Counted from the stretch's first letter, positions 9,156-18,045 are shown. The stretch is DNA of 64,000 nt from Paracoccaceae bacterium (GCA_009773055.1 WOUW01000016.1:1-64000), one strand, 5' to 3'. The notes: generated by a model not told the origin, from the letters alone. Numbers and translations: made by a program.

Positions 9156-9991
9156 ATCCCCAGCTTGCGCAGCCGGTGGCCAAGACGGCGGTAGATTACC
9201 GGCGGCAACAGGTTCTGCATCACCTGATGCCGGGCTTCCAGCCGGTCTTTCCTGTCCTTCGTGCCGGGACGCGGCTTGAACAATGTCGTGTGCGACACCT
9301 TCGTCGAATCCCAGGTCGCGGTGTAGTAATACAGCGCAATCGACATCCGGGGTTCCTTGTCGGGATGGTTTACCGGCTCGGGGTTGCCGTGCCAGGTGTT
9401 CGACCCGGTGTTGAAACAGCACATCCGGTTGAACAGCGGCACAAAGCCCGCGACCTTGGCGGTCATGTCGTCGTTCCAGATTTCGAAGGACCCGCCGTAT
9501 TCTTCCTTCCAGTCCTTGTTCAGGTAGATCAGCACGTTCAGGCGGCGTTCCAGGTTCAGCTTGCCCTGCCGGTTGAAGTCGGCATGGATATCCAGGTGCC
9601 CGCCGTTCGAGACCACATGAATCCCGCCGCCCGCGAAATAGGGGTCGGGAATCAGGCCGTCGATTCCGGTCAGCTCTTCCAGATAGGCCAGGAAAGCCTT
9701 CGAGTTCAGCGAATGGAACAAGGCACGGGTATAAGGGCCCAGTCGCTCGGGCATGTAGGCGGCCTTCAGCTTTTCCTGCGGCCGGTTGAAGAAGCTTTCG
9801 GCCGCGGGCAGGCTTTGCAGCTCTTCCCGCACCTTCTCCAGGATGTTTGGCGGCATGAAATTATCATAGCAGCCATAGGGATAAGGCTTCCGAGAACGGT
9901 AAACCTCGGCGGCGGCCTTGCCGTATTCGCGCGCGAGGTCTGCATCGATCAGCAGCGTTTCGGGGTCGATGGGCAGGGTTTCAACGGGCAT
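9152..9991 (-). CDS. 2-oxoglutarate/Fe(II)-dependent oxygenase
   Basis: This 279-residue protein has the double-stranded beta-helix signature of prolyl-4-hydroxylase-like 2OG oxygenases. The HAD triad (His136, Asp138) follows GGHLDIHADF, the second iron ligand is His201 in NTWHGNPEP, and Arg215 in EPRMSIALYYYT is placed to bind 2-oxoglutarate. The reaction would be hydroxylation of a sugar, lipid or protein substrate, which is unknown. It starts at an ATG about 85 bp from the end of the ABC exporter gene on the same strand, so the two may share a transcript. A role in modifying the exported glycan is inferred from context only. Confidence 0.85.
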   Translation of the reverse strand: MPVETLPIDPETLLIDADLAREYGKAAAEVYRSRKPYPYGCYDNFMPPNILEKVREELQSLPAAESFFNRPQEKLKAAYMPERLGPYTRALFHSLNSKAFLAYLEELTGIDGLIPDPYFAGGGIHVVSNGGHLDIHADFNRQGKLNLERRLNVLIYLNKDWKEEYGGSFEIWNDDMTAKVAGFVPLFNRMCCFNTGSNTWHGNPEPVNHPDKEPRMSIALYYYTATWDSTKVSHTTLFKPRPGTKDRKDRLEARHQVMQNLLPPVIYRRLGHRLRKLGI

Positions 9992-10075
9992 AATAACCTC
10001 TCAGTCTTCTTCGATCAGGGCTTTGTTGATACAGGCCGCGCCGTCGCGTGGACCCGGGCTTGGGGAATTTCGTAT

Positions 10076-11896
10076 TCATATCGTAGCATGTGCTTCCTCG
10101 GCACCCCCTGCGACCATTCGCCGGAACACCTCGTTGCCTGCCAGAAGCTCGTCATAGCTGCCCTGGGCCAGCAGGCGACCCCGATCCATCAGAAAGATCG
10201 TATCGCAGGTTTTCACCGTGGTCAGCCGGTGCGCGATCAGGATGATCGTCTTGTCTGTGCGAATGCGGTCGACAGCCTCCATCACCACGCGCTCGGTGAT
10301 GTTGTCCAAGGCCGAGGTCGCCTCGTCCATGATCAAAAGCGTCGGATTGCGATACAGCGCCCGCGCGATCCCGATCCGCTGCCGCTGTCCGCCCGACAAC
10401 CGCACGCCGCGTTCGCCGACAAAGGTCTGATAGCCCTGCGGCAGGTCCGCGACGACAAAGTCGTGCAGTGCCGCGATCCGCGCCGCGCGTTCGACGGCGA
10501 CCATGTCGATCTCGTCCTTCGGAACGCCGAAGGCGATGTTCGACGCAATCGTCTCGTCGGTCAGAAAGATCGTCTGTGGCACATAGCCCAGAGTGCCTTG
10601 CCAGGCGCGCAGGTTTTCCGGCGTGATCGGCTGGCCATCCACCCGGATCACCCCTTCATCCGGGCTCAGAAGCCCCAGGATCAGATCGACCAGAGTCGTC
10701 TTGCCCGCACCCGTCCCGCCGACAATCCCGACTGTCGTGCGCGCCGGGATCACCAGATCGACCCCGCGCAACGTCGGCTTTTCGGCCTGGGCATAGGCAA
10801 AGCTGACCTTTTCCAGTTCCAGCTGCCGCTCCAGCTTCAGGGGTTGACTGCGCGTCGCATCGGCCAAGGGCAAGGCCGGCGTGGACTGGAAATCCGCGAC
10901 GATGGCATTCAGCACCGGCGTTGCCCCCCGGATCGACACCAGCGCGTGATAGATCTGTTGCAGCGACGGCAAAAGCCGCATTGTCGAAAACGCGATGACA
11001 CCCAGGGTTGGGACGATCTCGGTGACATTGCCATCACTTTGCAAGAGCAGCAGCAGGATCAGTGCCAGCATGGTGCCGAAGGTGATCGCTTCCAGCGCAA
11101 AGCGCGGCAATTCCGACATCACCCCCATCGTCGCGCCCGACCGCGCCGCCTTTTCTGCTGCAATCGAATAGCTGCGGACATAGGTTGCCTCCAGTCCCAT
11201 GACCTTGACGTCCTTGATGCCGCCCGTCGCCTCTTGCGCGACCAGAAAGCGGTTCTCGAAGGCATCCATCATGTCCTGGCCCAGCCGGTGCAGCCGACCC
11301 CGGAAGCGCAGGTAGATCAGCCCGTAACCCAGACCCAGAACCCCGCCGGAAAACAGCGTGACCAGCGGGTCGACCAGCAACAGAAAGAACAGGATCGCCA
11401 TGACCAGAAGACTGTTCGACACCAGTCGCAGACAAGGCAGGATCACCCGGCTGACCAACCCGTCGACCTCGTTCAGCACGTTCTTTTCCAGCTCGGCACT
11501 GTTGCGCTGCAAAAACCACGGGTAGGGCTGGCTAAGGTAGGCGGCAAGCAGACGGCTGGAGATCGTGTAGCCGCGCATCGTCGAAAAGCGGATCGTGACG
11601 TAGGTCCCCGCCGCCTTGATCGCAAGGCCCACCATCACCACGCACAGGACGGCGAGCGCCAGACCCACCTGAAAGCTGAAATCGGTTGTCAGGCCCGACA
11701 CCTCGGACAGATAGGACAAGGTGCGGCCAGAACGGATCGTCTCTGGCGCCGCCAGCACATTCAACAGCATCAGCACCGCCGAGATTCCAGCGATCTCGGC
11801 CGCCGCGACCAGGACCATGACCGCGGTCAAAAGCCAGAAGCGCCGCCGCTCTGTCGCGTCGAACAGCGAAAACAACTTGCGAAAGGTCTCGATCAC
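10076..11896 (-). CDS. ABC transporter, fused permease and ATPase (exporter type)
   Basis: This exporter half-transporter of about 606 residues has an N-terminal six-helix membrane domain (roughly residues 20-310) followed by an ATPase domain. Walker A is GGTGAGKTTL, the signature is LSGGQRQRIGIARAL, Walker B is LLIMDEATSALD, and the H-loop is ILIAHRLTT. It resembles MsbA/PglK-type lipid-linked saccharide flippases. An ORF extends to a TTG at 11959. The GTG at 11896 with GGGGA about 8 bases upstream gives a more normal N-terminus (IETFRKLFSLFD). Its setting makes a lipid-linked glycan the likely substrate, which is inference. Confidence 0.88.
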   Translation of the reverse strand: MIETFRKLFSLFDATERRRFWLLTAVMVLVAAAEIAGISAVLMLLNVLAAPETIRSGRTLSYLSEVSGLTTDFSFQVGLALAVLCVVMVGLAIKAAGTYVTIRFSTMRGYTISSRLLAAYLSQPYPWFLQRNSAELEKNVLNEVDGLVSRVILPCLRLVSNSLLVMAILFFLLLVDPLVTLFSGGVLGLGYGLIYLRFRGRLHRLGQDMMDAFENRFLVAQEATGGIKDVKVMGLEATYVRSYSIAAEKAARSGATMGVMSELPRFALEAITFGTMLALILLLLLQSDGNVTEIVPTLGVIAFSTMRLLPSLQQIYHALVSIRGATPVLNAIVADFQSTPALPLADATRSQPLKLERQLELEKVSFAYAQAEKPTLRGVDLVIPARTTVGIVGGTGAGKTTLVDLILGLLSPDEGVIRVDGQPITPENLRAWQGTLGYVPQTIFLTDETIASNIAFGVPKDEIDMVAVERAARIAALHDFVVADLPQGYQTFVGERGVRLSGGQRQRIGIARALYRNPTLLIMDEATSALDNITERVVMEAVDRIRTDKTIILIAHRLTTVKTCDTIFLMDRGRLLAQGSYDELLAGNEVFRRMVAGGAEEAHATI

Positions 11897-12339
11897 TTGG
11901 TGTCCCCATGGCGTGCAGCCGCGACACCTTGCTGCTGCGGAATGACAAAAGAAAGGCAATCCTCGTCCACTTCCCGGATTGCTGCCTTGTTTCGAATGAC
12001 AGAATCGTGCCGTATCGCCGCAGCGCAGCGAACACCGGCCGGTCCGTTGGCTGCCGATCTGGCCACTTGCCCGCCCAGAATTGATCGATCCTTGATGGAA
12101 GTATTCCTTTTCAACAGGTTACCTGACACATTCACGATACTCCTGCATGAATCTACTCTGGGTTGTGCCACAGAACGCCTGCCACCAAGAGGTGAAAACC
12201 CTTGCTTTGCGCGACTCTGCATACCCGGGATTCGCTGAAATGCCCCAGAACTGCGACGAACTTTAACCAAGACCCGGCCATATTCTCGCCACGCACGGCG
12301 AGCATCCTGATTCCAGTCTTCTCGTGGAGGTTGCGCGAA
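11897..12339. other. Intergenic region of about 440 bp between divergent genes
   Basis: This stretch separates the minus-strand ABC exporter from the plus-strand small membrane protein. It is less GC-rich than its surroundings around 12080-12170. I see no convincing coding frame. ORFs that cross it lack family marks and ribosome binding sites. It must hold promoters for both directions, but no clear -35/-10 pair stands out. Confidence 0.5.
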
Positions 12340-12549
12340 ATGCTTGCCGGGTTCATCATCTTGTCCGCCGCAATCGGGGTCGTCGCGATGGGTGCAACCA
12401 TTGCCCTGTCCCTGCCGACCTGGATCACCTTGGCCACCTACCCGGCCGTATGCAGCCTCACGCTTCTGATCTGCGCAGCGGTATGGAACATTCGGACCAC
12501 TGAGCGCACTTCGCATGCTCGGTTGCACCGGCAACACCTGCATGGCTGA
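12340..12549 (+). CDS. Small two-helix membrane protein (69 residues)
   Basis: The ATG at 12340 has GGAGG nine bases upstream, and the product is two hydrophobic helices with a short polar tail: LAGFIILSAAIGVVAMGATI, then a P-T-W-x5-Y-P turn, then AVCSLTLLICAAVW followed by NIRTTE. The small product encoded from 12774 has the same layout, with the P-x-W-x5-Y-P spacing in the same place, so the two look like paralogues. No function is known to me. Position beside the ExoY-like priming transferase suggests a membrane partner of polysaccharide synthesis, which is speculation. Confidence 0.65.
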   Translation: MLAGFIILSAAIGVVAMGATIALSLPTWITLATYPAVCSLTLLICAAVWNIRTTERTSHARLHRQHLHG

Positions 12550-12773
12550 TCCGTCAGGCAGGCTGCCTGCGCCCGATCGTCTCACGCCGCAGGCGGAAAT
12601 CGTCACCAAGCACCCAGATTGCTCGGCCAAGTTTCGCCACAGATCCGACAAAGCGTGCAGGCCTTCAGAATGATTCACTCTTCGCATCTCGACATACGCC
12701 CCGAGTAGCCTAAGCTATGGTATTGACGGGGGTCAGTTATGGCACGACGATTTCTCCGGTCAGGGAGACTGGG

Positions 12774-13028
12774 ATGGCTTTGGGTCTGCTACTGATCGCA
12801 ATGATGTGCGCCGCTGGTGCGTCAGTGACCCTGTTTGTCTATGACTTTCCGTTTTGGGCCGTGGCTCTCGCTTATCCGGTCACAGGAATCATCGTCCTGT
12901 TGCCCGGCGTTGCGCTGGTCGGCTGGATTCGTCTCCATCGCCCGGAACCGACGGTCAAGCAGCGACTTACTTCCCCGTCGCCCGCAGCACCACACCCACA
13001 GTCGCCAGCAGGATCTTCAAATCCTTGA
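12774..13028 (+). CDS. Small two-helix membrane protein (84 residues), paralogue of its upstream neighbour
   Basis: The ATG at 12774 has a good ribosome binding site (AGGGAG, about 6-7 bases upstream). The product has helix one ALGLLLIAMMCAAGASVTLFV, a P-F-W-x5-Y-P turn and helix two VTGIIVLLPGVALVGW followed by IRLHRPE. The P-x-W-x5-Y-P spacing is identical in the gene at 12340. The last 20 or so codons, rich in Ser and Pro, overlap the 3' end of the convergent sugar transferase gene by 62 bp and may be unconstrained. Function unknown. Confidence 0.62.
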   Translation: MALGLLLIAMMCAAGASVTLFVYDFPFWAVALAYPVTGIIVLLPGVALVGWIRLHRPEPTVKQRLTSPSPAAPHPQSPAGSSNP

Positions 13029-13659
13029 AGAACGACAGGTTGTGTTCATACTCTGCGTCAAACTCTGCGCGCTGTGCGAAGGTCGACTGGTTGCGATCGG
13101 AAATCTGCCACGTCCCGGTCAGGCCCGGCCGCAGCGCATAGTAGGCGCTGCCTGGATAAAGCTCCTGTTGGTCAAGCATCATCGGGCGCGGCCCGACAAG
13201 GCTCATGTCACCGATCAGCACGTTCCAAAGCTGCGGCAGCTCATCCAGCGAGCTTTTGCGCAGGAACTGGCCAAATTCGGTTATGCGTGGGTCAAGCGAC
13301 AGTTTCTGATAGGCGTCCCATTCCCGCCGCGCGGCGTCATTATTCACCAGATAGGCTTGCAAACGCTCTTCAGCGTTCGGAACCATGGTCCGCAATTTCC
13401 AAAGCCGGAAGGTTCTACCGCCAAGCCCCACCCGCTCTTGGGTGAAGAACGGCGAATTTCCGGTCACTTTCAGCACTGCGACAAGCACCAGAATGACCGG
13501 AAGGACGATCGGCAACGCCATAAGGACAAAGCCGACGTCCAGCCAGCGCTTCAGAACCCGACGATAAAGCGGCTCTCGCCGCGCACGCGCCCACCCGTCA
13601 CTGACAGTAGCGGACGGCCGTTCAAAGTCATGTCGTGCTATTCCAGAACGAACGTCCAT
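12967..13659 (-). CDS. Priming sugar transferase (bacterial sugar transferase family, ExoY-like)
   Basis: This 230-residue enzyme would transfer a sugar phosphate from a UDP-sugar to undecaprenyl phosphate, the first step of polysaccharide repeat-unit assembly at the inner membrane. One membrane hairpin ([23 protein letters not shown]) precedes the conserved blocks [44 protein letters not shown] and [13 protein letters not shown], which are diagnostic. The ATG at 13659 has GGAGG about 8 bases upstream. Upstream in-frame codons to 13767 look unconserved. It lacks the extra N-terminal membrane domain of WbaP/WcaJ and so is the short ExoY class. Confidence 0.93.
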   Translation of the reverse strand: MDVRSGIARHDFERPSATVSDGWARARREPLYRRVLKRWLDVGFVLMALPIVLPVILVLVAVLKVTGNSPFFTQERVGLGGRTFRLWKLRTMVPNAEERLQAYLVNNDAARREWDAYQKLSLDPRITEFGQFLRKSSLDELPQLWNVLIGDMSLVGPRPMMLDQQELYPGSAYYALRPGLTGTWQISDRNQSTFAQRAEFDAEYEHNLSFFKDLKILLATVGVVLRATGK

Positions 13660-14205
13660 CTGCAACGCCTCCAAAAGGGTGCCAATCGCTAAGCCAAAAT
13701 CCGAGGAACCGGCGTTATCTCGCCGGCCCAAAAGCGCACGTTGCACTCGGTACTCCACCCAACTCACAGTCTGGCTTCTACCATTCGGGCGCTCTTACCG
13801 CAATGTGGTCCTCGGTCGTATGGGGTATGGAAAGTGGTTACTTCTCATTGGGTTACACGCTTAGGTTGTGCAATTTTCGTGTTCTTCGCGTTGTCCGAAA
13901 CAGCCGTTTATGACCCCCCCAAGGTGCCCTGAACCACGATTCAAACCCGGGGTGGAAGCACCGCTATGATTTTCTTCACCTTTTAATCAATGCCTTCTGA
14001 GTGCCTATGTGCCGTTACTCTACCCCCTGTTGCCGGAGGGGTCACAAGTCAGGTTTTGCTACCCCCCTCCCAAGGCAAATTATGCCAGTTTCCGAAACGG
14101 TGAATTTTCCGTTAAAGTGATTCAGTAACCACAGTTTCCGGGGTGAGCGGCTTAAAAACCGGCAGCTTCCGGTTTCAGGGAACCAAAATGCGATTCGTGG
14201 TTGGG
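13660..14205. promoter_or_regulatory. Long intergenic region with repeated TTCCG motifs
   Basis: This 546-bp, comparatively AT-rich stretch has no credible gene and lies upstream of the priming transferase, which is read on the minus strand. Four TTCCG-containing motifs occur at 14089-14094, 14106-14111, 14135-14140 and 14167-14172. One of them belongs to an inverted repeat, AACGG-N8-CCGTT, at 14096-14113. A CCCCT/AGGGG hairpin lies near 14024-14041. Clustered half-sites suggest binding of a transcription factor that controls exopolysaccharide genes, which is an inference. Confidence 0.4.
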
Positions 14206-14793
14206 CTAGGCCTGGCTGTCGCCAACTGCCCGGCGCCGGCGCAGGGCTACCAGCGCGACCAAGGTCGGACCCGGCAGCTCCAGAAGCCAGTTCAGCTTGA
14301 TGCCTGCGGCAGTGCTGCCCAGCAGCACGTCGACATGATGGAAGCTTGCAGCGCGGACCACCACGAACAGACAGACAAAGCCAAGGCCCAGAAGAGCCGG
14401 CCAGATCCGCCCGAGGATCCCGCGAAACAGAAGCGCCATCAGGCCCAGCGCCACGACACCTCCGGCAGAGATCAGATAGATGAACACCTGCTGCACAACC
14501 CGCCGAATGTCATACCAACCCGACAGTTGCGCATGGCAGCGGACGATCATCGTCAGCAGCGATTGCAGGTCAAGTTGCTTGTTCACCCCAAGGGCCAGCA
14601 TGATCCCTGCGGCACCCCACCAGAAGACCCGCTCACGGCGGCTTCGCGGTTCAGACCCCGGCATCGCGCGGGCTGCAGCCGCCGCTGCGACAGCCGCCGC
14701 AAGATAGACGGCCACTGTCAACCAACCCATCGGGTGATTGTCACCCAGGCCCGGGCTCCATTGCGTGAAGGCGCAGGTCAGGGTCGTCCGCAT
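14206..14793 (-). CDS. Multi-spanning membrane protein of unknown function
   Basis: This protein of about 195 residues has four to five hydrophobic segments: WLTVAVYLAAAVAAAAAARA, FWWGAAGIMLALGV, VFIYLISAGGVVALGLMALLF and ALLGLGFVCLFVVVRAASFHHVD. Conserved-looking polar pieces are NKQLDLQSLLT and GWYDIRR between helices. A GTG-ATG pair stands at 14796/14793 after GGAAGA, and either could start. It follows the PIG-L deacetylase gene on the same strand by about 30 bp, so they are probably co-transcribed. I do not recognise the family. Confidence 0.65.
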   Translation of the reverse strand: MRTTLTCAFTQWSPGLGDNHPMGWLTVAVYLAAAVAAAAAARAMPGSEPRSRRERVFWWGAAGIMLALGVNKQLDLQSLLTMIVRCHAQLSGWYDIRRVVQQVFIYLISAGGVVALGLMALLFRGILGRIWPALLGLGFVCLFVVVRAASFHHVDVLLGSTAAGIKLNWLLELPGPTLVALVALRRRRAVGDSQA

Positions 14794-14822
14794 CACAAGG
14801 TCTTCCGGTCAAGAGCAAGCCG

Positions 14823-15662
14823 TCACCCGGCGCGACGGCCGTTCACGTAGGCCAAGGCCTTCCGCAAAAGTTCCCGCCGCCAGCGCCGGTGCCGACGACG
14901 CATCGCCTCGTAGTCAGCCGGAAACACGATCAGCTGAACATCGGCAGCCACGGCATCGTCGCCGGGCGCAGCACCTGCCGGCACCCAGGGCAGAAAGCGT
15001 TCCGACGCGGGCCAGACATAGCTGTCGAACCAGGTCCAGGTCCCGGTCCGCTTGTAGATCTGCGCGATCTCGTCGGCCAAAGCGGCGTCGATCGCCATCG
15101 GCGGCGTCGGCCTGCCAAAGTAGCGCAGGTTGCGGTGCATCAGCGCCTCGGACTTCGGTGCGAAGTAGGCCGGAACCCAAAGCTGAAAGCCCATCTCGGC
15201 CGCAAGGCTGGCGACGACGCGGAAGACCTGAACATGGTCCTCATGCCCATACTCGCCCCACGGTCCATGCGCGATCACGTTGCGCATCCCCGCCAGCCGC
15301 GGGCGCAGCGCCTCGCGCATGGCGGCGAACTGCGCACGATAGCGATCGGGATTGAAGCTTTTCAGCACCCGCAGCGCCGGGTGCGGATAGAGCCCGTAGT
15401 CGGTTTCGCGCACCTCTGGCCAGGACGCGCTGTCGAACACGCCCGATTCCGTCATCTCCAGCCAGTCGAGCGTCGGCAACGGAAACGCTGCCATCGCCGC
15501 ACGGCGCCCTGCGGTCAGGTCCGGCGCACAGGGCAGCTCGCCATAGACCAGAACGATCCGCTCGGCCGCGCGCAGGGCCGAACAGGCCCACAGCACCTCG
15601 TCATCGGGATGCGCCATGACGATGGCGAGCTTCTGCAGGATCTCCGGGCCAGGCAAAGTCAC
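14823..15662 (-). CDS. PIG-L (LmbE-like) family deacetylase
   Basis: This 279-residue zinc-dependent deacetylase would remove N-acetyl groups from a GlcNAc-like sugar. AIVMAHPDDEVLW near residue 17 holds the His/Asp-Asp metal and catalytic residues. HGPWGEYGHEDHVQV supplies the second His-x-x-His-type block. Its start overlaps the stop of the mannose-1-phosphate guanylyltransferase gene (ATGA at 15659-15662), so the two are coupled. The context suggests deacetylation of a hexosamine in the surface polysaccharide. The precise substrate is not deducible. Confidence 0.87.
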   Translation of the reverse strand: MTLPGPEILQKLAIVMAHPDDEVLWACSALRAAERIVLVYGELPCAPDLTAGRRAAMAAFPLPTLDWLEMTESGVFDSASWPEVRETDYGLYPHPALRVLKSFNPDRYRAQFAAMREALRPRLAGMRNVIAHGPWGEYGHEDHVQVFRVVASLAAEMGFQLWVPAYFAPKSEALMHRNLRYFGRPTPPMAIDAALADEIAQIYKRTGTWTWFDSYVWPASERFLPWVPAGAAPGDDAVAADVQLIVFPADYEAMRRRHRRWRRELLRKALAYVNGRRAG

Positions 15663-17104
15663 CGCGGCGTGACCTTCTCGTCGCTGCGGGCGTAGATGTC
15701 TTCGTAGCGGATGATGTCGTCCTCACCCAGATAGGCCCCCGTCTGCACCTCGATCAGCACGACCGGCACCTTGCCCGGGTTCGCCAGCCGGTGAATTGCG
15801 CCAAGGGGCACGTAGACCGACTGGTTTTCGCTTAGAAGCTTGACCTCTTCGCCCACCGTCACCTGCGCCGTGCCCGACACGACGATCCAGTGCTCGGCCC
15901 GATGGATGTGGCTTTGCAGGCTCAGCGCCGCGCCCGGTTTCACCACGATGCGCTTGACCTGGAACCTGTCGGCCAGCGCCAGAGTCTCGAACCAGCCCCA
16001 GGGCCGGTGGTCGCGCGGGAAGATCTCGGCCTGACGGACGGACCGCGCCTTCAGCTGCGCCACTGCCGTCTTTACGTCCTGCGCCCGTGACCGGTCGGCA
16101 ACCAGCACCGCATCCGGCATCGCCACGACGATCATGTCGTGCAACCCGATGCCGACCAGATGCTGCCCTTCCACCTCGGACCGCAAGAGGCTTCCCTCGC
16201 AGTCGATCGCCGTCACTGGCCCTTGCGTGACCACACCGCCCGCAGCCCCGCCATTCTCGCGCCAGACTGCATTCCAGTCGCCCAGGTCCGACCACGCCGC
16301 ACCCAGGGGCACCACTTCGATATTGGCGGCCTTCTCCATCACGGCATAGTCGACCGAGATGTCGCGCACGCCCTGCCACGGGGCCTCCGCCAGCCGCAGG
16401 AAGTCCAGATCCCGCCGTGCGCCCGCAACCGCTTCGGTCACCGGGCCGATCAGGTCAGGCGCGTGATCGGCAAAGCCCGCAATCAGCACCTTCGCAGACA
16501 TCAGGAAGATGCCCGCGTTCCACAGATAGCGCCCCTCGGCCAGCATTGCCTCGGCCAGGTCCAGCGGCGGCTTCTCGACAAACCGCGCGACTTTCTGCGC
16601 CTGGCCATCCACCGGGGCTGTGGCCAGCTCGATCCAGCCATAGCCGGTTTCCGGACGGTCGGGCCGAATGCCGAAGGTGACGATCTGCCCCGCCTCGGCG
16701 CGCGCCACACCTGCGGCCACGGCCGCGCGGAAGGCATCGACATCGGGAATGCTGTGGTCGGTCGGCATCACCAGCATCAGCGCATCAGGGCTTTCTGCCG
16801 CCAGATGCAGCGCCGCCGCCAGAATCGCCGGGCCGGTGTTCTTCGCCGCAGGCTCGATGATGATCGCGCCCGGCCGGATGCCATCCGCGGCCAGCTGCTC
16901 GGCCACGATAAAGCGGAAATCCGAATTTGTCAGGATCAGAGGGCAGCCAACCCCGGGCGCGCCCTGCATCCGCGCCGCCGCCGCCTGGAACAACGTCCCC
17001 TGCCCTGCCAGCGGCACAAACTGCTTGGGAAAGCTCTTGCGCGAGACGGGCCACAAGCGGGTGCCAGACCCACCGCAAAGTAGAACCGGAAAAATCTCAG
17101 GCAT
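15659..17104 (-). CDS. manC: Mannose-1-phosphate guanylyltransferase / mannose-6-phosphate isomerase
   Basis: This bifunctional enzyme of about 481 residues makes GDP-mannose and interconverts mannose-6-P and fructose-6-P for polysaccharide synthesis. The N-terminal nucleotidyltransferase part has LLCGGSGTRLWPVSRKSFPKQF and a VEKP motif (ARFVEKPPLDLAEA). The C-terminal type II phosphomannose isomerase cupin has RPWGWFETL and SLQSHIHRAEHWIVVSGTA with metal-binding histidines. I chose the ATG at 17104 over an upstream TTG because the family starts right before the GGSGTRLW loop. It heads the manC-PIG-L-membrane protein unit. Confidence 0.95.
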   Translation of the reverse strand: MPEIFPVLLCGGSGTRLWPVSRKSFPKQFVPLAGQGTLFQAAAARMQGAPGVGCPLILTNSDFRFIVAEQLAADGIRPGAIIIEPAAKNTGPAILAAALHLAAESPDALMLVMPTDHSIPDVDAFRAAVAAGVARAEAGQIVTFGIRPDRPETGYGWIELATAPVDGQAQKVARFVEKPPLDLAEAMLAEGRYLWNAGIFLMSAKVLIAGFADHAPDLIGPVTEAVAGARRDLDFLRLAEAPWQGVRDISVDYAVMEKAANIEVVPLGAAWSDLGDWNAVWRENGGAAGGVVTQGPVTAIDCEGSLLRSEVEGQHLVGIGLHDMIVVAMPDAVLVADRSRAQDVKTAVAQLKARSVRQAEIFPRDHRPWGWFETLALADRFQVKRIVVKPGAALSLQSHIHRAEHWIVVSGTAQVTVGEEVKLLSENQSVYVPLGAIHRLANPGKVPVVLIEVQTGAYLGEDDIIRYEDIYARSDEKVTPR

Positions 17105-17457
17105 GACCTGAATGCACTCCAAACTGTGTCCCGGCCCCTGTCGAAGCCGTCGCGAATGTCTCGTCGTAAGTCTTGGCCATATTAAGCCCAGAATCGGGCA
17201 AAGGGGATACGCAATTGCTTATCCGACGCAATCATCCCCGCGTCGCCTCTATCACGATTGCGACCTCGGGCCGATCCGGCGTGGCGAACTTCTTCCCATG
17301 GTTGCTCAATCGCCGCACTATATACACTATATATAGTGAAGGCCGTTTTGCGATCCCCCTGTGGCCGCCTTGCGCGTTCGCCGCACCCTTCGCCCCGAAC
17401 CGCCTTCCCCTCGCGCCGCCCGCACCCTATAAAACCCCGCAGGCCAAGGAGACCGCG
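17105..17457. promoter_or_regulatory. Divergent intergenic region between manC and hisB
   Basis: This 353-bp region must carry promoters for manC (minus) and the hisB unit (plus). It contains a striking AT-only palindrome (annotated separately) about 120 bp upstream of hisB. No attenuator-type leader peptide rich in histidine codons is visible. Confidence 0.5.
17324..17339. promoter_or_regulatory. NrdR-box-like palindrome upstream of hisB
   Basis: ACACTATATATAGTGA contains the perfect 14-bp palindrome CACTATATATAGTG (17325-17338). It is preceded by a direct repeat of its left half, CACTATATA at 17316-17324. It fits the published NrdR box consensus (acaCwAtATaTwGtgt) at all but the last base. 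NrdR normally represses ribonucleotide reductase genes. A single full box plus an adjoining half-box lies here, about 120 bp before hisB. The match is clear; the function is inferred. Confidence 0.5.
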
Positions 17458-18045
17458 ATGCGCGAAGCCACCGTCACCCGCAAGACCGCCGAGACCGAGA
17501 TTTCTGTCACCGTCAACCTCGACGGCACCGGCACGCATGACTGCAAGACGGGCGTCGGCTTCTTCGACCACATGCTTGACCAGCTTGCGCGCCACAGCCT
17601 GATCGACATCACGGTGCGCGCCAAGGGTGACCTGCACATCGACGACCACCACACCGTCGAAGACACCGGCATCGCCCTTGGCCAGGCCCTGACCAAGGCC
17701 TTGGGCGACAAGCGCGGCATTCGCCGCTACGGCCACTTCCGGCTGGCGATGGACGATGCCCAGATCGCCACGGCGCTGGACCTCTCTGCACGGCCCTACC
17801 TGATCTGGACCGTGGCCATGCCCACCCCGAAGATCGGCACTTTCGACACCGAGCTGGTCCGCGAGTTCTTTCAGGCATTCTCGACCCACGGCGGCATCAC
17901 GCTGCACGTCGATCAGCTGCACGGCCTGAACAGCCACCACATCGCCGAGGCCACCTTCAAATCCGTCGCCCGTGCCCTGCGCGAGGCTGTCGAACCCGAT
18001 CCCCGACTTGGCGACGCGCTTCCTTCCACCAAGGGCGCGCTGTGA
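17458..18045 (+). CDS. hisB: Imidazoleglycerol-phosphate dehydratase
   Basis: This 195-residue enzyme catalyses the sixth step of histidine synthesis, dehydrating imidazole glycerol phosphate. The length matches monofunctional HisB. Metal-binding blocks are [31 protein letters not shown] and [40 protein letters not shown] precedes the ATG at 17458, which selects this start over a longer upstream frame. It overlaps hisH by 4 bases (GTGA). Confidence 0.97.
   Translation: MREATVTRKTAETEISVTVNLDGTGTHDCKTGVGFFDHMLDQLARHSLIDITVRAKGDLHIDDHHTVEDTGIALGQALTKALGDKRGIRRYGHFRLAMDDAQIATALDLSARPYLIWTVAMPTPKIGTFDTELVREFFQAFSTHGGITLHVDQLHGLNSHHIAEATFKSVARALREAVEPDPRLGDALPSTKGAL

Noticed and set aside
9176-12238. 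Very long open frame (about 1020 codons) on the plus strand antisense to the oxygenase and ABC exporter genes
   Set aside because: It is the mirror of GC-rich coding sequence. It has no ribosome binding site or recognisable motifs, and its composition (His/Gln/Arg-rich) is typical of shadow frames.
17173-17457. N-terminal extension of HisB
   Set aside because: An open frame reaches to 17173, but HisB family length and the AAGGAGA site select the ATG at 17458. The extension also covers the palindromic control site.
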